17,566 nucleotides of DNA, taken from Rickettsiaceae bacterium. GTDB taxonomy: Bacteria; Pseudomonadota; Alphaproteobacteria; Rickettsiales; Rickettsiaceae. The stretch spans positions 1 to 17,566 of the forward strand of contig JAIOYM010000016.1 of NCBI GenBank assembly GCA_021741085.1. Reading direction: 5' to 3'. Position 1 is the first letter of the stretch. The number at the start of each line of letters is the position of its first letter. Below, one piece after another: positions 15,072 to 17,566 of the stretch. Under the pieces are notes generated by a model that worked only from the letters and a program-made list of their open reading frames with translations, was not told where the DNA came from and made no database searches. The translations under genes were made by a program, and so were the position numbers.

Positions 15072-17111
15072 ATGTCAAAAAAAATTTTAGTAGACGCAAG
15101 CTTAAAAGATGAGATGCGTGTTGTAGTATTAGATCAAAATAATTTGCTTGAAAATTTTGAATATCGCACGCCAGATAAAGAATTAATAAAAGATAATATA
15201 TATTTAGCAAAAGTTACGAGGATAGAGCCTTCTCTTCAAGCTGCCTTCATAGAGTATGGTAACGATAAAGGTGGTTTTTTGCCATTTAGTGAAATTAGCC
15301 CCGAATATTATAATATAAAAAATAGCTCTAATGTTAAAGAGGCGCTATTAAGGCTACAAGCTCTACCCGAAATAGAATCAAATGCGATAGAAATAGTTAA
15401 ATATGACGACAGTAAAAACAATATTGTAGATAATATTACCAACGAGGTAGAAAACATCCTAGATTATAACGCGGATGATCTTAGCGTTGAATATATTATT
15501 CCCCAAGAAGAAATAGCAAATAAAACTCGTCCCACTCCTCTTTACAAAGAGCATAAAATTCAGGATGTTATAAGTCGTGGACAAGTTCTTCTGGTGCAAG
15601 CTCAAAAAGAAGAGCGTGGCAATAAAGGAGCGTCATTTACTACATATGTTTCATTGGCTGGGCAATATTCTGTGGTATTACCTAACAAGGGTTACCATAG
15701 TGGCATCTCCAAGAGAATAGTTTCTAACTCCGAGAGAAAGAGACTACAAGGGGTAATTAAAAATATAGTTAGTGATAATAAACTTCTAAGCATGATACTC
15801 AGAACCGCATCTATAGGTAAAGAGGTGTATGAAATTCAACGTGATTATAATTATTTAGCTCGCCTGTGGAATTCTATCATCTCTAGTGCTATAACTCTAT
15901 CAGCCCCAAGTCAAGTGTATACTGGTGAAGGGATAGCAGCAAGAACTGTGCGCGATTTTCTTGATCACAGAGTTAAAGAGATAGTAATTCAAGGTAAAGA
16001 AGCTTACGATAAAATAGTGAATATAGTAGAAGCAGTCCTACCTAAAGAAATAGAAAAAGTTAAATTATATACTGAAAACAAACCAATTTTCCATCAATAT
16101 GATATAGAAAAAAATATATCAAACCTATATCAACCAATTGTTGGTTTAAAATCTGGTGGTTACATAGTTATAAATCCCACAGAAGCTTTAACTGCTATTG
16201 ATGTTAATTCAGGTAAGGCTACGTCCGAACAAAACATTGAAGAAACAGCTTACAGAACAAATATAGAAGCTGTTAAAGAAGTGGCCAAACAAATTAGACT
16301 TCGTGAAATTTCTGGCCTAATCGTTATTGATCTTATCGACATGAAAGATGATAATTATAAAAAGAAAGTTCTGCAAAAATTTGCTTATTACTGTAGTCAA
16401 GATAAAGCTAAAATCCAACTCGGAGGGATAAGTAATTTTGGCCTGTTAGAAATGTCAAGACAAAGAATGAAGTCACCCTTCCTTGAATTGCACAGCGCTA
16501 TGTGTACACAGTGTCAAGGCAAAGGTGTTGTTCGCAATGATAAAGCCAATAGTATATTAATTTTGCACACTATAGAGGATGAAATAGTATCATCTACAAA
16601 TGTAGTTAACATTTTAAATGTTAACACCAATAGCAATGTTATAAGTTTTTTAATAAACCAAAAAAGAGCTGAAATTTCAAAGTTAGAAGAACAATATAAC
16701 GTGAAAATAAACTTTTGTGGTAAGAATCCACCTAACGATTCGCCCGAGGCATTTTCTATAGAAAAAATTATGTCAAAAGAACAAGCTAAATATCAACGTT
16801 ATAATTTAGCAAACAAGGAAACAGAAAAAACATCAACTTCGAATAAAACTAATTCGGAAATTTTTGAAGATGAAGGCGATGTTCAAAAACAAGAATATTT
16901 CAGTAAGCAAGTAAAATTTAAAGCTATTAAGAGAAGATTTATAAAGCCAACACAAGATGTTAGATCAAATCCAAATAGTAGCAAAAAAGATACTTTTGAA
17001 GAAAAGCCAAATAATTTTAAAAAAAATAGCAAAAATTCTTCAACCCTACCTGATACTAAAAATAAAAATCCATCTTTTCTTACATCGATAATGCAGAAGA
17101 TTATTGGCTGA
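15072..17111 (+). CDS. rne: Ribonuclease E/G family endoribonuclease
   Basis: 679 residues. It cuts single-stranded RNA in mRNA decay and rRNA/tRNA maturation. The S1 RNA-binding domain starts at about 38 (NIYLAKVTRIEPSLQAAFIEYG) but is interrupted by an acidic insertion at about 82-160, then resumes; such insertions are common in alphaproteobacterial RNase E. Then come the 5'-sensor and RNase H-like parts, and the DNase I-like catalytic domain with AIDVNSGK (Asp377) and VIDLIDM (Asp420), matching E. coli Asp303 and Asp346. The Zn-link CTQCQGKG has Cys478 and Cys481, which join subunits in pairs. The C-terminal ~130 residues are Lys/Asn/Ser-rich and disordered, a short remnant of the degradosome scaffold, ending in LTSIMQKIIG, possibly a short amphipathic membrane-contact helix (inference). 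GGGAG 6 bases before the ATG supports the start. Confidence 0.94.
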   Translation: MSKKILVDASLKDEMRVVVLDQNNLLENFEYRTPDKELIKDNIYLAKVTRIEPSLQAAFIEYGNDKGGFLPFSEISPEYYNIKNSSNVKEALLRLQALPEIESNAIEIVKYDDSKNNIVDNITNEVENILDYNADDLSVEYIIPQEEIANKTRPTPLYKEHKIQDVISRGQVLLVQAQKEERGNKGASFTTYVSLAGQYSVVLPNKGYHSGISKRIVSNSERKRLQGVIKNIVSDNKLLSMILRTASIGKEVYEIQRDYNYLARLWNSIISSAITLSAPSQVYTGEGIAARTVRDFLDHRVKEIVIQGKEAYDKIVNIVEAVLPKEIEKVKLYTENKPIFHQYDIEKNISNLYQPIVGLKSGGYIVINPTEALTAIDVNSGKATSEQNIEETAYRTNIEAVKEVAKQIRLREISGLIVIDLIDMKDDNYKKKVLQKFAYYCSQDKAKIQLGGISNFGLLEMSRQRMKSPFLELHSAMCTQCQGKGVVRNDKANSILILHTIEDEIVSSTNVVNILNVNTNSNVISFLINQKRAEISKLEEQYNVKINFCGKNPPNDSPEAFSIEKIMSKEQAKYQRYNLANKETEKTSTSNKTNSEIFEDEGDVQKQEYFSKQVKFKAIKRRFIKPTQDVRSNPNSSKKDTFEEKPNNFKKNSKNSSTLPDTKNKNPSFLTSIMQKIIG

Positions 17112-17135
17112 GCAGTAGCAGCTTTGTATAACTTT

Positions 17136-17162
17136 AAACCATCATTAGCAGTGGTGGTTTTT
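17136..17162 (+). terminator. Intrinsic terminator after rne
   Basis: AAACCATCA (17136-17144) pairs with TGGTGGTTT (17152-17160), 9 pairs with one G-T, around a 7-base loop, and the T-run TTTTT (17158-17162) follows. It starts 25 bases after the rne stop and would separate rne from tilS at least in part. Confidence 0.6.
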
Positions 17163-17217
17163 GGGTTGCACATAACACTATAAAATAGTTTGGCCTTTTA
17201 AATCCGTATAACTACAA

Positions 17218-17566
17218 ATGACCGAATATTATCAAAAATTTTGCGGTAACATTGACGACTTTGGTTATGTTACAAAATCTAAAAAAATAGCTATAGCAGT
17301 CTCGGGGGGTAGTGATTCTATGGCTCTACTTGATCTTTCAAGACTTTGGGCCATTGACCATAATATAGAAATTGTAGCTATTACAGTAAATCATAACCTT
17401 AGGGCTTCTGCGCTATCAGAAATAAAATTTGTTAGAGAATTTTGTCAATTAAATAATATAGAATGCCATGTTTTAAATTGGACCGAAAATGTTAGCTCCA
17501 ATATTCAACAGAAGGCTAGGTTAGCCAGGTATCAACTGATTACATCTCTATGTAGACAGCTTCAAA
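17218..17566 (+). CDS. tilS: tRNA(Ile)-lysidine synthase, 5' part
   Basis: The first 116 residues are in the window; the gene runs off the end. TilS uses ATP and lysine to convert C34 of the AUA-reading tRNA-Ile to lysidine, changing codon and amino acid identity; it is essential. The N-type ATP pyrophosphatase P-loop SGGSDSMAL is at residues 29-37, preceded by KKIAIAV. TVNHNLR at 56-62 matches the family's TVDHGLR. A QKARLARYQLI segment follows near residue 100, as in TilS. No Shine-Dalgarno is visible before the ATG at 17218, but this start gives the normal short lead before the P-loop. It lies 106 bases after rne, past a hairpin; the rne-tilS-ftsH order is familiar in Rickettsia, but ftsH is not in view. 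Confidence 0.92.
   Translation, partial: MTEYYQKFCGNIDDFGYVTKSKKIAIAVSGGSDSMALLDLSRLWAIDHNIEIVAITVNHNLRASALSEIKFVREFCQLNNIECHVLNWTENVSSNIQQKARLARYQLITSLCRQLQ

Noticed and set aside
14810..15210. Two short minus-strand frames before and across the rne start
   Set aside because: One overlaps the rne 5' end antisense, the other is low-complexity AT-rich sequence; neither has a ribosome binding site or recognisable motif.

Overview
The window is AT-rich, gene-sparse DNA that looks like a Rickettsiales (probably Rickettsiaceae-like) genome. The basis is the alphaproteobacterial type of haem entry enzyme (5-aminolevulinate synthase), an rpsF-rpsR-rplI block next to rne and tilS, the low GC content, long non-coding gaps, and short palindromic intergenic repeats of the kind common in rickettsiae. 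The taxonomic call is inference from gene content; no rRNA or species marker is present.

Layout. 1-494: non-coding, with a REP-like repeat and a good sigma70-type promoter. 495-2453 (+): an exported 652-residue protein that is a divergent, shortened homologue of phosphoenolpyruvate carboxylase (PEPC). 2454-2742: a convergent gap packed with hairpins. 2743-5924 (-): a two-gene unit of a soluble lytic transglycosylase and hemA, overlapping by 4 bases. 6062-7413 (+): a polar amino acid ABC permease and ATPase, also overlapping by 4 bases, with no binding-protein gene beside them. 7441-10191 (-): aconitase. 10499-12217 (+): an unrecognised 572-residue protein with a Q/E/K-rich repeat region and an acidic tandem repeat near its C terminus. 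12218-12769: a convergent gap with hairpins, a possible IS/MITE remnant and a second copy of the REP-like motif. 12770-14112 (-): rpsF-rpsR-rplI. 14113-15071: a 959-base divergent gap, mostly unexplained. 15072-17111 (+): RNase E/G. 17218 to the window end (+): the 5' part of tilS.

Most genes are housekeeping: haem synthesis, peptidoglycan turnover, amino acid uptake, TCA cycle, ribosome, RNA decay and tRNA-Ile lysidine modification. The two that stand out are the PEPC-like exported protein and the 572-residue orphan. The first begins with a Sec-type signal peptide and goes almost directly into the catalytic His-Pro-Thr motif. It then keeps the PEPC motifs in order, but two important PEP/bicarbonate-site residues are substituted. 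A secreted or periplasmic PEPC-fold protein in a probable obligate intracellular bacterium is the best candidate here for something not previously described. The orphan has an 18-base perfect palindrome exactly where its transcription would start, which suggests regulated expression.
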